Below, one piece after another: positions 1-12,360 of a stretch of 64,000 nucleotides of DNA. How positions within the stretch are numbered: the stretch's first letter is position 1; every line of letters starts with the position of its first letter. A program made the translations under genes and the position numbers. The notes beneath the pieces are model-generated. The model saw only the letters and a list, made by a program, of their open reading frames with translations. It had not been told where the DNA came from and ran no database searches. The DNA lies in NCBI RefSeq assembly GCF_040802235.1, contig NC_133161.1, positions 103,433,001 through 103,497,000 of the forward strand, in the 5' to 3' direction. This DNA comes from Manis javanica (lineage: Eukaryota; Chordata; Mammalia; Pholidota; Manidae).

Positions 1-144
1 ATGTTAAAAGGATTCCAAAGAGATTTGGGCACATCACCAACAATATTCCTACATATATCCAGGGCGTATATCCAGGTGCGCACAGCCAGCAGTCAATATA
101 CTTGTACTACCAAGATCAGGAGTTTGTGCTACAGCATAAGTGTC

Positions 145-590
145 TGTGATGGTTAATTTTATATGTAAACTTGACTGGGCCATGGACTGCCCAAATATTT
201 CATTAAGCATTATTCTGAGAGTTTTGTCAGGGTGGTTCAGGATGAGATTAACATTTAAATAAGTAGACTAAGTAAAACAGATTACTTTCCCTGATGCGGG
301 TGGGCCTTATACAATAAATTGAAGGCCTGAATAGAATACAAAGGCTGACCATTCCTTGAATAAGAGACAATCATTTACTGCCTGACTGAATGCCTTTAAA
401 TTGAGACATCAGATTTTTTCTTATCTTTGGAATCAAACTGAAACACCACTACTTCTGGGTCTTGAGATTGCCAGCCTTTGGATGGGAACCAGATTCCTAG
501 GTCTCCAAATTGCCAGCTGCCTCTGCAGATACTGGAACTTGCTGGTATCCTTGGTCTCCTCTTCTGAGTAGGTTTCAGATGCAAACAAGG
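145..590 (+). mobile_element. MLT2-type (ERVL) solo LTR, 3' end degraded
   Basis: The element opens with the TGTGATGGTTAATTTTA signature and follows the MLT2 layout: a segment on the AACTTGACTGGGCC theme, a GATGAGATTAACATTT segment, a GTGGGCCTTATAC segment and a GGCCTGAATAGAA segment. The usual 3' terminus, which resembles CTCTGGAGAACCCTGACTAATACA, cannot be found, so the end is approximate. No internal retroviral sequence is adjacent, so I call it a solo LTR. Family assignment is from memory of the consensus. Confidence 0.75.
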
Positions 591-599
591 GATGGGCAC

Positions 600-1066
600 G
601 GCATGGTTTTGCTTTGAAGGGTGTGGGAAAACAGTAGTCCTCCTACCCATCATCTGTGATAGTGTCAGGGCAAGAATAAACCCTGTAAGCAGAAAATATA
701 ACATTATTGCCCAGAGAGCCTTAGATTTCTCACCCAAGATCTATGCAGCTGAGAGAGAAAGAAAAAAGCAGAAGTCAAATGAGTGTTAGGAGGGACACAT
801 TTTGTGTGGTCCTTGTGATTACTCAGGTGGGGCAGAGAGGGAAGAGGGGGTATGACGGTCTTGAGGAAGCCCAGTGCCATAGAGGCAGCAGCATTCATAT
901 AAAGTCCTCAGGGAAACGTCCAGGAGGCACTGCCAGCTGTACTGAGAGACACACGCTGATGCTGGTGGTGTCTCTATCTTCAACCCTGAAACAGGAGAAA
1001 GTAAGCCACCACTCTTCTTGAGCAACTGAGTAACCAAGAGCAGCAAAACACATGGGAACTTGCACA

Positions 1067-1101
<35 letters not shown>

Positions 1102-2488
1102 CCACTTTGCACTGTGGTCTCATCTCCTCGGTCCTTCTGTACCAAGAACCAAGGAGCTGCTGCTATTTTGAGCACAGTGTCAGGAGCTCACCTGCTTACT
1201 CACAGTGTAACTAGACCTGAGTTGTGAGAGAATGCACAATGTCGTGCCACAACGTTGTCCAGGGCGTCTTACTGGTCTGTGTTCCTGAACAGTGTCCCAT
1301 GTCCTGCTACTGACTACACAGACCAGCTCTATATAGTTGTGTCTCTGAGCTCCTATCATCTCCCATTACAGCAGGAAACTTATCCTAAAGGAGATTTTCT
1401 ACCTATACAAGTAAAAGTTTAAGTCTTAAAGCCTGAATATAAGTTAAAAAACAACAGCACTTTGATACTTCTTGAAAGAAGTAATTCTACAGCATTGGAA
1501 TACAAGTTACTTAATTAATAAAACATACTGATTTTTTTAAAGTGTTTAATGTATTTCTTCAGAGATTCTCCAAACTGTCAAGATTGAATTCTTAGTCCTC
1601 ACAGTGTTCCTGCATGAGATACATAAATATATATTCTGAATTTCAATGCACTGCAGTTAACTAGAATGCCATGATTTAGATCTAGGAGAAAGGGTGATTA
1701 TATACAAATGATAATAATACAAATTAATGTATAAAAGAAGCCAATGCCTCCTGATCCTACACCCTGTGGATGAAGTACCATTCTATAGAATATCTCTATT
1801 TTCTTCTTTGAAAAATAATGTTCCCTTTATGGTCATATAGATCCCTTATTTTAAAAAACATCTAAATTATCAAGTGCTGATAGAGAACACAGCATCCATA
1901 GATTTATCATCTTCCCTGTTTTGTCAAGAATATTTTCTTAGAGAATTGTTTGGTTAAGTAACTGATGACATAGCCATGTAGTAGAGAAATTCAGTCAGCA
2001 CTAATGTTGACCTGGTGCTTCCTACCTGCCAGAAAACATTCTGTGTTTCACTTGATAACATGTAATAACATTACACAGATTGTACTGTTATTATTTAGTT
2101 TAAATATAAACTACCTTTAAATGCTCTATGTGGGCACCAGGACATAGAAGAGAAAGTTCATTAGTGTAAGCTGTATTTAAAAGGTTCAGTGGTCCTCCTA
2201 AACCCAGAATCTTTCCTTCAGGGAATAGGCTGACATTTGGTAAAAATGGGCACTCAGTGAGCAACTTTCTTCGTGTTGTTCAACACCAGAGGCATTATCA
2301 GTTAGTACGCTGAATTTCAGAAGTAGATTTTCTGTAGTTATCAACATACTGCCTGTTAGAAATGGTGGTTTCTGTACAAAAATTATAACACTCAAAATAT
2401 GTGGATTGGCTAAAATGTTCCCCATTCTCACCTGAATAAAGTATAAGAATTTAGTGAGGCTTAATACTTGTTTATTTAGCTTGGGTAC
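600..2488. other. Unassigned non-coding stretch
   Basis: Apart from the TG dinucleotide run at 1071-1100, I recognise nothing here. Open frames are short and overlap on both strands without protein-like composition. A weak MIR-like look around 2030-2110 (a run resembling the part of the SINE that reads GTGCCAGGCACTG on one strand) is too diverged to call. Confidence 0.5.
1071..1100. repeat. (TG)n microsatellite
   Basis: About 15 uninterrupted TG dinucleotides, preceded by a short CACACTCG. Visible directly in the sequence. Confidence 0.97.
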
Positions 2489-2569
2489 TGTATGAGTCAG
2501 GGCTCTTCAGAGAAACAAAACCAATGGGATACAGGATACACAAGATAGATAGATAGATGATACATAGAT

Positions 2570-2643
<74 letters not shown>

Positions 2644-2999
2644 TAGATAGATAGATAAATGGAGAGACAAAAAAAGTAATGAATTGGTTCATGTGATTGT
2701 GGAGGCTTGGTGAGTCCAAAATCTATGTGGTATACCAACAGTCTGGAGGCTCAGGGAAGAACTGCAGTTTCAATACAAGGCAGTCTGCTGGAAAAACTCC
2801 TTCTTGCTCTGGAAAGGTCAGGCTTTGTCCTAGTCAGGCCTTCAGCTAATTGGACTAGGCCCACCCACCTTATGGAGAGTCATCCATTGATTTAAATGGT
2901 AATCTCATTAAAAATAAAAATGTTTAGAAACACCAAGAATAATGTTTGACCCAGTATCTGAGAATCACAGACCAGTCAACAAATAAATTAACTGTCACA
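2489..2999 (-). mobile_element. MLT2-type (ERVL) solo LTR, minus strand, containing a GATA microsatellite
   Basis: Read on the minus strand, the element starts with a TGTGACAGTT-like end (plus-strand AACTGTCACA at about 2990-2999). It ends at the plus-strand TGTATGAGTCAGGGCTCTTC, which is the reverse of the usual MLT2 terminus. Internal landmarks include the plus-strand segment at 2859-2876 (AGGCCCACCCACCTTATG) and the AATAATGTTTGACCCAG segment. It is the same family as the plus-strand copy at 145-590. The LTR's native TATAGATA-rich part has expanded into a tetranucleotide array. Confidence 0.8.
2543..2660. repeat. (GATA)n microsatellite
   Basis: A long GATA/TAGA tetranucleotide run of more than 20 units, with a few interruptions at both ends (TGATACATAGATG near 2558-2570 and AATTAGATAG near 2641). 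It lies inside the MLT2 LTR and was probably seeded by it. Confidence 0.97.
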
Positions 3000-3369
3000 A
3001 GCATTTTTCTAGGCATCTGATCAAAGAATTTCTGTTTTACGGATACCAAATCTAAGAGAAACAGAACCTAGAATATTGTTGCATAGTACTTGAATTATCT
3101 TTCATGGGAGATTCTGATTGTAGCATATGGAAGGGCAGAGTGCTGGAACTGACATGTGCATGCATGAGCTTGTATGCATCATTTTACATTTGCTTGGTGA
3201 TAAAATACGCCTATATACCCCATGCGGAAACACTTAGACTGAGATTTACTTTTATTTTTAACCTGATAGTAAGACTGTGGATATTATATAACCCACAGCC
3301 ACTACAATTGAGCAGTTATTAAAATGCACCAGATTGGTGCTGGTTCAGGTTGGTTTTAGAGAGTTTAAT

Positions 3370-3470
3370 GATATTTTTTGTTCCCATTTATAGAAAATTA
3401 AGCCTAGAGAAACTAAGTAATTTAGCCAATGTAATGAGTTAATAAATAGAAATAGCAGTATTTAAACATT
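3370..3470 (-). mobile_element. MIR SINE fragment
   Basis: The plus strand reads CCCATTTATAGAAAATTAAG, then GAGAAACTAAGTAATTTAGCC. This is a diverged reverse complement of the conserved MIR core (CTTGGGCAAGTTACTTAACC...CCTCAGTTTCC). The left and right arms are too decayed to place exactly. Confidence 0.65.
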
Positions 3471-3479
3471 TGCTATAAA

Positions 3480-5640
3480 TGCCAACATCTACCATTTTAC
3501 ACATGAGGCTATATTTTGTGGACATTATAAATACATTTCATAAGAATATATACTAAGGGAAAATACTAGTTTTTCAATGAGCATAGCAAATTACAAGGTT
3601 TTGTGACATTCAATACACAGAAATATAGAGAGACAGTATCTCTGTGTTTAAGGGATGAAGAGTATTTAATATTTAAGTATTTTTCCTTCTTTGTATATTC
3701 TAAATTTATTACATAACAGACATGGATTTCCCTTAACATTAGTATGTCAAACAAAAACATTTTAAGCATAGATAAGGGTTTTATCTCAGTTTAAAATACA
3801 TACAAAATTCATGACATAAAAAGAGCTTTTTGTTTCAAACAGAAATTCCCCAAATATGGGAAAAAATGAATCAAGTGGCTTTTTTCTTGGACAAAGTTTC
3901 AATTAATTACTGCAGAAGTTCCATGTGAATCTCCCTACTGTGAGGAGAGCTACAATTGTCTACAAGAAATGTTGGAATGCTTTCTGCCGTAGCAGCCAGC
4001 AGTCAGTTGTATGCCCTCATTACACTTGGTGAGCTCAGGGCTGGACCGGCCCACGGAGAGCCCTTTGCTACATGAAGCTTCTGTCACTCCTGCCTTGGAG
4101 AGCATACGGAAAGATGATCCATAGTCTCTCTCATATTAGTTTAGAGGAAGAAAGTAGTTATCGAAGAGCATCTTTGCCTATGATTTATAATCATTTAGCT
4201 TAATTTCATGGACATAAAATGTATTTCCTCAAAGTTTTAATTTAATTTAACACAATAATATTTATGGTAGTCACAGAGGGAAGTTCCTATCCCAGAATGT
4301 GTGATTTGTCATTTACACTTTCCAATCATTTGTTGATGTATAAAAAATATTTCTCATGTACCCACAATTACATGACCTTAGATATGCTCCACATAATTAT
4401 ATGCTAAACAATTTAATTAGATGATTTGATAAATTATGTAATTGGAAAAAAGTTAGAAAACTTTCTGTGATAAATGATAGTATATTTGACCTTTGCTTCT
4501 ACAGAATTCTAAAGCATAAAGTAATGCCTGCTGTTACTCCTGAGTGTATACCATGAATATAATATCTTAATACAGAACTCAATATAGTTATCCTAGATTT
4601 ATGATATTATGATCTTTTTTTGGTATTATTTCTTTAATTGCTTTATATCCTTTTTTAAGTGTTCTTAAAAACTTCGGTATTTTGCCTATAGAAAATTTCA
4701 CATTTTTGGTATGTAGCTCTGTTATGAATGCATGTGTGACAAATGTAAAAATTTGTGTAATCACAGCACAGACAGGATGCAGAACAACTGAAGCAGTTCA
4801 AAGAATTCCGCGAGTGGTCCCTTCACCCTTAGAGTTCCCATTTCCCTAACCCCTGCCACTGCTGATCTGTTTCCATATATATTTTTGTTTTTATTAAATA
4901 ATTGTGTTTTATTTGGTGCTACTTAAAATTCTTATTCTAGGTAGAATAAAAGTACCAGATAGATTAACATAAACTCAAATAGCTTTTTATAAAGACTGGA
5001 CAATAAGTATAGGTTGCTTGTCACAGCAAACAAATTTGAAAGTTAATAGAGTAGTGAATATCCTGACTCCACAGAGGTCACAAGTTTGATTAAAATTATT
5101 ATTGTCATTATGGCACCATAATCCTGCAATCATACTTAATCACTTTCAAGCACTGTGTACAATGTACAACTTGTTTTCTTTGCTAAGCTTATTCTGAGTA
5201 AATTGTAAATTCACATCCAGTTGTAAGACATAATACAGTGGGATTCCTTGTATGCTTGTGGAATATAAAAAATGTAACTGAATCTGGAATAACTCTCAAA
5301 GGCCAAGTTTATACATGCAAAATGGAGTAAAAATTGAGACACCTTCCTACCTGTAACAGGAAAGAGATTTTACAAATTTATCTCAGTGAAGTCCCTGTGC
5401 ACCTGTAAAAGATCTTACCCTGTGCTTGATCACGTATATTATATACACAAAACAAAATCCCCACAATATTACAAACCAAAAATAGAATTTGGTATGTGGT
5501 TTCAATCAGAAATAGATTAAAAATGCTTCACAACCTAACAGAGTGTACTTATTTTAGCCATATTATAGTTAAAATATCTGAATAGCTAGAAGAATTAAAA
5601 AAATTTAATGATTATACTTAAAAGAACTTCTTCCTTAACC
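3480..5640. other. Unassigned AT-rich stretch
   Basis: No open frame with protein-like composition and no repeat I can name, except a short L1M 3' UTR-like piece at 4745-4870. A slightly GC-richer patch at 3985-4100 has no recognisable identity. Confidence 0.45.
4745..4870 (-). mobile_element. L1M 3' UTR fragment
   Basis: A run with AATCACAGCACAGACAGGATGCAGAAC, then a CCCTTCACCC segment, then CCCTAACCCCTGCCACTGCTG and GATCTGTTTCC. These follow, in order, the minus-strand appearance of old L1M/HAL1 3' UTRs (ATCAAGATACAGAAC, CCACCCC, GGCAACCACTGATCTGTTT). No ORF2 follows, so it is an isolated fragment. Confidence 0.45.
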
Positions 5641-5644
5641 AAAC

Positions 5645-6082
5645 TGTAGTCAGGTACCTCTCTGATCCCTCTGTTTAATGAGGCCTCAGCCTCAGCCTTC
5701 TGCGCCCATCTTCACAAAGCCCAGAGTTTAGCAAAAAATCTTGCTGAGTCAGCTTAGAGGGTCTCCTCCCACCCCATTCCCCGCCATCCTTACCTGGTCA
5801 AGTCCCTCATCCCTCACGTTGATGTCTAAGTCCTTCCCCTGTCTTCAGCAAGAATCCTGTCAGGCCAGTTGAGGAGGAACCCCCACCCTTGATGCTCCTT
5901 GTAGTAATTTTCCTCCTGTGACCTGCTCACTTTGCTTGCTGGCTGTAAATCCTCAGCTGTCTTTGCTGTAATTGGAGTTGAGTTCAAATTCATGCTGAAG
6001 ACTTCCTGCCCTACTACAGTGGCTCCAGTAAAATCTGTCTTGCTGCTTTTAACAAGTGTCTGGTGCACAACTGTCTTCTACA
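5645..6082 (+). mobile_element. ERV-type solo LTR
   Basis: A roughly 438-bp block starting TGTAGTCAGG and ending ...TGTCTTCTACA, giving TG...CA termini. Near the 3' end, AGTAAAATCTGTCTTGCTGC and then TTTTAACAAGTGTCTGGTGC have the form of an R/U5 region typical of gamma (ERV1-class) LTRs, with an AATAAA-like polyadenylation signal. No primer-binding site or internal gene follows. The exact subfamily is not assigned. Confidence 0.6.
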
Positions 6083-6634
6083 GGTGTTGATGGGTGTTGG
6101 CATGGGAGTTGGTGTTGACTGAGTGCCGTGTGCCAGAAAGTCTGTGAGAAACCCTCACGTCAATGTCCACCAGGCAGACTCTAAAGGTAAGAGCTCCAAG
6201 AACCTGCCACAAAACACCTGAAGCCTTTTGTCTCCTCATGAAAGGGGAGATTTGGTGAAAACATATCTTTGGATACAGCTGTTCTGAGAGGTGCTTTCTA
6301 CCCAAGAGGTAGAATACCAGCCTTCTCCACCCTCCACTGTGTGTGTGGAGTGCTAGGAAAGAAAGCAGTTAGTCCCCACTATCCCCCTCCTCTTCTATGT
6401 ACTTGTTGTTTGGAACTTTGATTTCAAAGGAAAGATAATTGAAAATTCCATCCAGTTATAAAAATAATGTTTTTTATCCATTTCTCCACAATGATAACAA
6501 AACCTTTTTTACTGCAAAGCTTCACTACAGTATCATAACCAGAATATTGACATTGATACAAATAATGTTTCTCATTCAGATTCACCCAGTTTTACCTGTA
6601 CCTGTTTGGGTGTGTGTATATAGTTTTATACTAT
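6083..6634. other. Unassigned stretch between LTR and L1M
   Basis: Includes a GT-rich beginning (GTGTTGATGGGTGTTGG) and then moderately GC-balanced sequence. It sits where ERV internal sequence would be expected, but no primer-binding site or gag-like frame is visible. A 75-codon minus-strand frame here shows no recognisable domain. Confidence 0.4.
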
Positions 6635-9600
6635 TTCATGATACCTTTATTAACATACATTTCACATACCATAAAATACATTCTTTTAACATGAACAATT
6701 CAGTAGTTTTTAGAATATTCAGAGTTGTGCAATCATCACCACTTTCATAACATTTTAGTAGTACCCAAAAGAACCCCATTCCCATATAATCTTACTTCCA
6801 ATTTCTCCCTTTCACCAGCCTCTACCTTCCAACCTCTAACCTATACTTGTCTAATTTGTCTCTATGGATTTGCCTATTGAGCCTTTCATATGGATGGAAT
6901 GTTACTACATGTTGTCTGTGGTAAGTGGCTTATTTCACTTAGATAATATTTTCAAGGTCCATCCATGGTGTAGTATTTATTAGCACTTCATTCCCTTTGA
7001 TAATTAAAAATCGTTCCTGTTATGGATACACCACATTTTGTTTATTTATTAATCAGTTGATGGGCATTTAGGTGTTACTTCTTTCTTATTATCATGAATG
7101 ATTCTGTTATAAACATTAGTGTATTTTTGTGTGGACATGTTTTCATTTCTCTTGGGTATACACCCAGGAATGTAAATTCTAGGTCATACGGTATGTTAAG
7201 AGGAACTCTCAGACTGTTTCCAAAGCAAACATACGACTTTATATACCCGTCAGCTGTGCTTTGTATGAGGTATTGAGATCTTTGACAACCTTTGTTTATT
7301 GTGCATCTTTTTGATGATAGTCCAACTAATAGGTATGAGATGGTACCTCATTGTGGTTTTGATTTCATTTCCCTGATAGCTAAGGAGGTTGAGCATCATT
7401 TTATGTCCTTTCTGGCCATTTGTTTATCTTCTTCAGAGAAACATATTTCCAACTCATTTTCCCATTTGTAAAGTGGATATTAGACTGTATCAGATACATG
7501 ATTTGCAATATTTCTCCCATTGTTTGAGTAATCTTTTTTACTTTCTTGTTACTACACTTCGGGGCATAATTTTATTTTAAGTTATGAATTCCAATTAATG
7601 TGTTTTTGATTTTTGTTTACTTTTTTGCTGTGTTTTTGGTGTCATATCTAAAAAAACATTGCCTAATCCAAGATAATGATGTTTCACATCCAGGTTTTCT
7701 CCTGAGTTTTATATTTTAACATTTAGGTCTTTTTACCTATTTTGAGTTAATTTTTGCTGTAGTGATGTAAGATCGGGTGAAACTTCACTCTTTTGATGTG
7801 GCTTTCCAGGTGTCCCAGCATCATCTTTTTGTCAAAAAGACTATGCTTTCTCCACTGAGTGGTTCTGGCATCAGTTGGATATCAGTTGACCATATGTATG
7901 AATCTATCAGAACAGACTTATATCTGTCCACATTTATACCAGTATCATGATGTCTTAATTACATATTTTCGTACTAAGTTTTGAAGTCAGGAAGTGTTTG
8001 CCCTGCAACTTTGTTTTTGTTTTTCAAAACTGTTTTGACTATTCTGGATCCCTTGTATTTCACATAGATTGTAGGAGGATCATGCCAATTTCTGACATTA
8101 AAAAAATGAGAAAAAAACCCAAAGCAGCCATAGAGGTAGATTCCATAGATGTTATGTTGAATCTTCAGATTCTTCAGATTAGTGTTAATCTGTATTTAGT
8201 TGATATCTTTCTATTTACTTACGTCTTTATTTTTTCTTACAGTGTTGTGATTTTCAGTGTGTCTTGAAGTTTTGTTAACTTTACTCTTAGGTATTGTATG
8301 GTTTTGATGCTGTTTTGAATGTAATTGTTTTCTTAATTTATTTTTTAGAGTTTCATTGCTGGTATAGAAGTACAAGGGATATTTAATATTGATTTTGTAT
8401 TCTGCTTCTTTTCTGAACGCATGGATTTATTTTTTGTTTCAACAGATTTTTTTTAGCAGAGTCCTTAAGATTTTCTCTATACAAAATCATGTCACCTGTG
8501 AATACAGCTAGTTTTCATCTTCCTTTCTCATCTGAATTATATTTTATTTATTGTCTAGTTGCCCTCACTAGAAACTCCATTACAATTGTGAAATGGATAG
8601 GGATGAACATCTTTATATTTTTCTTGATATTAGGGTGAACTAATGCAGTCCTTTATCAGTTTGAGAAGATTCACTTCCATTTGTAGTTTGGTGAATGTTT
8701 CAATCATGAAGATGATTTGGATTTCATGAAATGCTTTTCCTTTGTGTTGGAATTTCATTTATTTTTTATCCTTTATTCCATTCTGTAGATGTGGTATTTT
8801 ATACTACTAGATTTTTGGATATGAAACCAATCTTGTATTCCTGGGGTAAGTTCTACTTGGTTGTGATGCAAAATCCCTTTTTTTGTGTTATTTAATTCAG
8901 TTTGAAAATATTGTGTTGAGCATATGTACATCTATATTTATAAGAGATATATTGGTCTGCAGTCTTCATGTGAGTGACATCATTCTCGCTTTGGAAAAAT
9001 TTGTAGAGAATTGTTAATGCTCTAAGTATTTGGTAGAATTCACTAATGAAATCATTGGGGCTCGGGATTTTTTGTATGAGAATTTCTAAATACTAATTTA
9101 ATATTTTGCCTTCTTATAAGTCTACTTAGATTTTCTTTTTCATTGGTCAGTTTATTGGTTTATGTAATTTTTAAAACGCCTATTTTTTTGTTGATAATTT
9201 AAATTGTTGACATACATTTACACATTTCATTTCCTTATAATCTTTTTTACTTTATGTATGACTGGTGTCAAAGACTTTCTCTCATTTTTGATTTTACTAA
9301 TTTGAGCCCTCTTTTTTTTTTCTTGGTCTGTTTTGCTAAAGTTTTACAACTTTGTTGGTTTTCTAAAGACCCAATTTTAGTTTTGTTAATTTGTTCAATT
9401 TTTTACTCTTATCTTTACATTAGTTTCCATTCTGATCTTTGCTATTTCTTCCTTTTGCATGTTTTATGTTTATTTTGATCTTACTTTTCCATAATGGGAG
9501 GAGGTTATGTAATTTATATGAAAAATTCCTTCTTTCTTAATATGAGTGTTTACAGCTCTAAATATTCCTTGAAGCCTTGATTTATATGCATACCATAAGT

Positions 9601-12360
9601 TTCGCTCTGCTGTATCTTGATGTCTATTCATCTCAGAGTATTTTCCAATTTCTGTTGTGACTTCTATGATCCATTTACTATTTAGGATACTCTTATTTAA
9701 TTTCTTCATATTTGTGAATTCACCAAAGTTCCTTTGTTATTTATTTGTAATTTCATTCAGTACTGGTCACAGAATATACTTTGTCTGACTGAATCATTTT
9801 AAATACACTGAGACTTGTTTTATGGAATAGCACATGGACTGTCTGGCAGGGCAGTTAATGTGCATGTGAGGTGAATATATACTCTGCTATTATTGGATGG
9901 TATTTTATAGATGACTCTTAGGTTTTTAAAGTTATAATGCTATTCAAGTCTTCTATTTCCTCATTGATCTTCTGTTTGTCTATCCATTTGAAAGTGGGGT
10001 TTGAAGCCTCGAATTTTTTTAATTGTCTTTTTCTCCCATCAATCTATCTGTTTTTCTTTGTATTTTTGAGACTCTGTTGTTAAGTGGTTGTGTATTTGTC
10101 CTTTATTTATGGATTGATATTTTGGACATTATAAAATGTCCAAATTTATCTTTAGCGACATTTTTGTTTTAAAGCCTGTTTTGTCTGATGAAACTATAGC
10201 CATTCCAGTTTTGCTTTGGTAACTCCTGAAAAATGTGACATTTCCCTCTGCCCCCTGTTGTTTCAGATACAAAATCCCCATTATTTCAATTAGTGTCTAT
10301 CTCCGGCTATGCTCAAGACTGTTCTTTTTGTCTTTTTTCTTCAGAAGTTCGATATGCCAAGCTATATCTCAGCACGAATTTTGGGTGTTTATTCTATTTC
10401 TAATTCACTCCACTACTTGAATCTATAGGTTTATGCCTTTTTTCTCCTTTGGGAAGTTCTTGGCCATAATTTCTAAGAAAACTTTTATAGTCCTATTCTC
10501 TCTTTCTTCATTTTCCTGGACTTTCATTATACAAATGTCTACTCTTTTATTGTCCTTAAATCCCTGAAACTACTCATTTTTTAAACCATATTTTTATTTT
10601 CAGTTTATATTGGATATTTTCTCTTGCTGATCTTCAAGTTCATTGGTTCTGTGCTCTGTCTTTTCCAACTATGTTATTGTAGCCATCCAGTCAGTATTTT
10701 GTTGTAGGGATTTTATTTTTAAGTTCTTAATTTCCATATGGTTCTTTCTCCCAATTTCTATTCATTTGCTTAGTTTTTCTATTTTTATCATTATTTCAAA
10801 AGAACTTGTAACTTCTTCTTGAATAATTTTTATGTTGACTATTTTTAAATCCTTGTCCAATGATTCCAACATCTGATTCATCTTGAAGTTGATGTCTGTT
10901 GTTTGTTTTATTTTATTTAAATTGTGAATCTCCTGGTATAATCATTTACAGTTGATTTTTATTCAGGTCATTTTAAATATAATACTTTGAGTCTCAGGAT
11001 CCTAGTTAAACTACTTTTTAAAAAAATAATTCTTTGTTGTAATATACTGTTCAAGATATTTTCTTGCTAAGATCTTGGTCAAAGTGGAATGCTACCTCAC
11101 ACTGGTTCACAGCAAAGGGGGTGGAGTACAAGTTTAGCTACTTTCCCATCCATAATGACACCTTTAAAGTAGGTCACCTGCTCACACTGCCTTATTGACT
11201 GTGAAATGAGATGTCAGCTCAGCTTCCCTGTGGTCCTCTTTACACCAGAGAGAGCAAACAAAAGACTGACTCCCATTGCTTTGTGGCTGAGCAATGAGGT
11301 GAAGCTCACCTTTGTTTTTGTCCCTGATAACAACGTGGGAGAGGAGGGGAAAGAATGTCAGCTAGCTTTGCCTCCCACCCTCTCCTTCTGCCTCACTGAG
11401 CTATGAGGGGGGAGGCTCGGCTCTCCACAAGGTGGAGAGCCAGGTGCTGACTGGCCAGTCCTCTTTGTGCCACCACATTCAGTCTCGCTGTTACAAGGCT
11501 GGCTCTGTTCTGTGCCACACTAACAGAATGAGTGAGGGTAAAGCCAAATGCTGAAAGGTCATGTTCAGGCTTGCTGATGCGGTGTGGTGGGGGAGACTCA
11601 GCTCTGCCACCCTGCCTGAACAGGGTAATTGCCTGCTTCATTAAGCAGGAGATAACAGAATAGCTCCCCACTCTGACCTGTTCCAGTGCAGGGCAGGAGG
11701 ACCAGAGTGCCTCTGCCTGATTCTGCTGTATGTGGGAGGAGGAATACCAACTTCCTACTTGTCCTGTTGACATCACCGGGCAAGGGAATTGTAGCATTGC
11801 CATTTGCTTCTAAATATCCCAGACGGTTGGGAGAATTGGAAGGTACTGCCATTTTCCATGGATATTTGACTAGAGCAGGGTGGGTGTTGTGGAAAGTTTT
11901 TCTATTCTGCTAGCCCACCCTTTTCCTGGTCCTCTGATAGGGCCAACAGGCTTTTATCGGGGCTGTTTTTGTCTGGGCTTTTGGTGGTTCTAGGCTGAAG
12001 GCTTCTATGACGTCCTGTGCAAGATACAGGAGGCAACGCGAGACCCAGAGGACTCATCATCGCGTCATTCCTCGTTACCTGAGTTTCCTGGGAAGCCCTC
12101 CTTCTTGCACTTCTCAGAGTCCAATGCTGCTCTGCTCTGCTATATCGAGGCATTCTTTGTTGTAAGAAGGAGCACCTGGGATGAATGCAGCTACTTGCTG
12201 GATTCGTCTGACATTCAGTCTGGCAAGGGCTCAGATACCCCACTTTTGTTTCCAGCTTTGACCCTGGAGAGGGAGGGGGCAGCAGCTACACAGAAGATGC
12301 TGGGAGAGTAGAGAGCAGAGCGGGTGGCTCCCTCATCCTGGTCTGCCAGTGAGGGTGACA
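6635..12360 (-). mobile_element. Ancient L1M element, near full length, minus strand
   Basis: The plus strand begins with the typical L1M/HAL1 3' UTR (TTATTAACATACATTTCACATACC, then an AACAATTCAGTAGTTTTTAG block). It continues through ORF2 read backwards: the C-terminal segment near 7280-7400, the CCTGCAACTTTG neighbourhood near 8000-8060, and the RT region near 8500-9100. The endonuclease side lies near 9470-9710, where the minus frame keeps the motif order RxLQGxFxAVNxxIKKE. The ORF1 coiled-coil-like region follows at about 10300-10990. The GC-rich 11040-12360 part is where the 5' UTR should be. All frames are riddled with stops and indels. The presence of ORF2 distinguishes it from the ORF2-less HAL1. 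Confidence 0.8.
11040..12360 (-). other. GC-rich 5' region of the ancient L1M
   Basis: This is clearly richer in G+C than its surroundings and lies directly upstream, in element sense, of the ORF1-like part. That matches a retained L1M 5' UTR and promoter region. Antisense and sense frames of up to 136 codons (for example 11393-11803, minus) are explained by low stop density in GC-rich DNA. It could instead hold an additional inserted LTR that I cannot identify. Confidence 0.5.

Noticed and set aside
2543..2660. CRISPR-like or satellite array
   Set aside because: The repeat unit is only four bases with no spacers. It is an ordinary microsatellite in an LTR.
3988..4100. Possible exon (GC-richer patch in AT-rich DNA)
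   Set aside because: No open frame of useful length with flanking splice signals, and no recognisable peptide.
11393..11803. 136-codon minus-strand open frame in GC-rich DNA
   Set aside because: It lies in what looks like the 5' region of an L1M, overlaps other open frames on both strands, and shows no domain or codon pattern suggesting a host protein.
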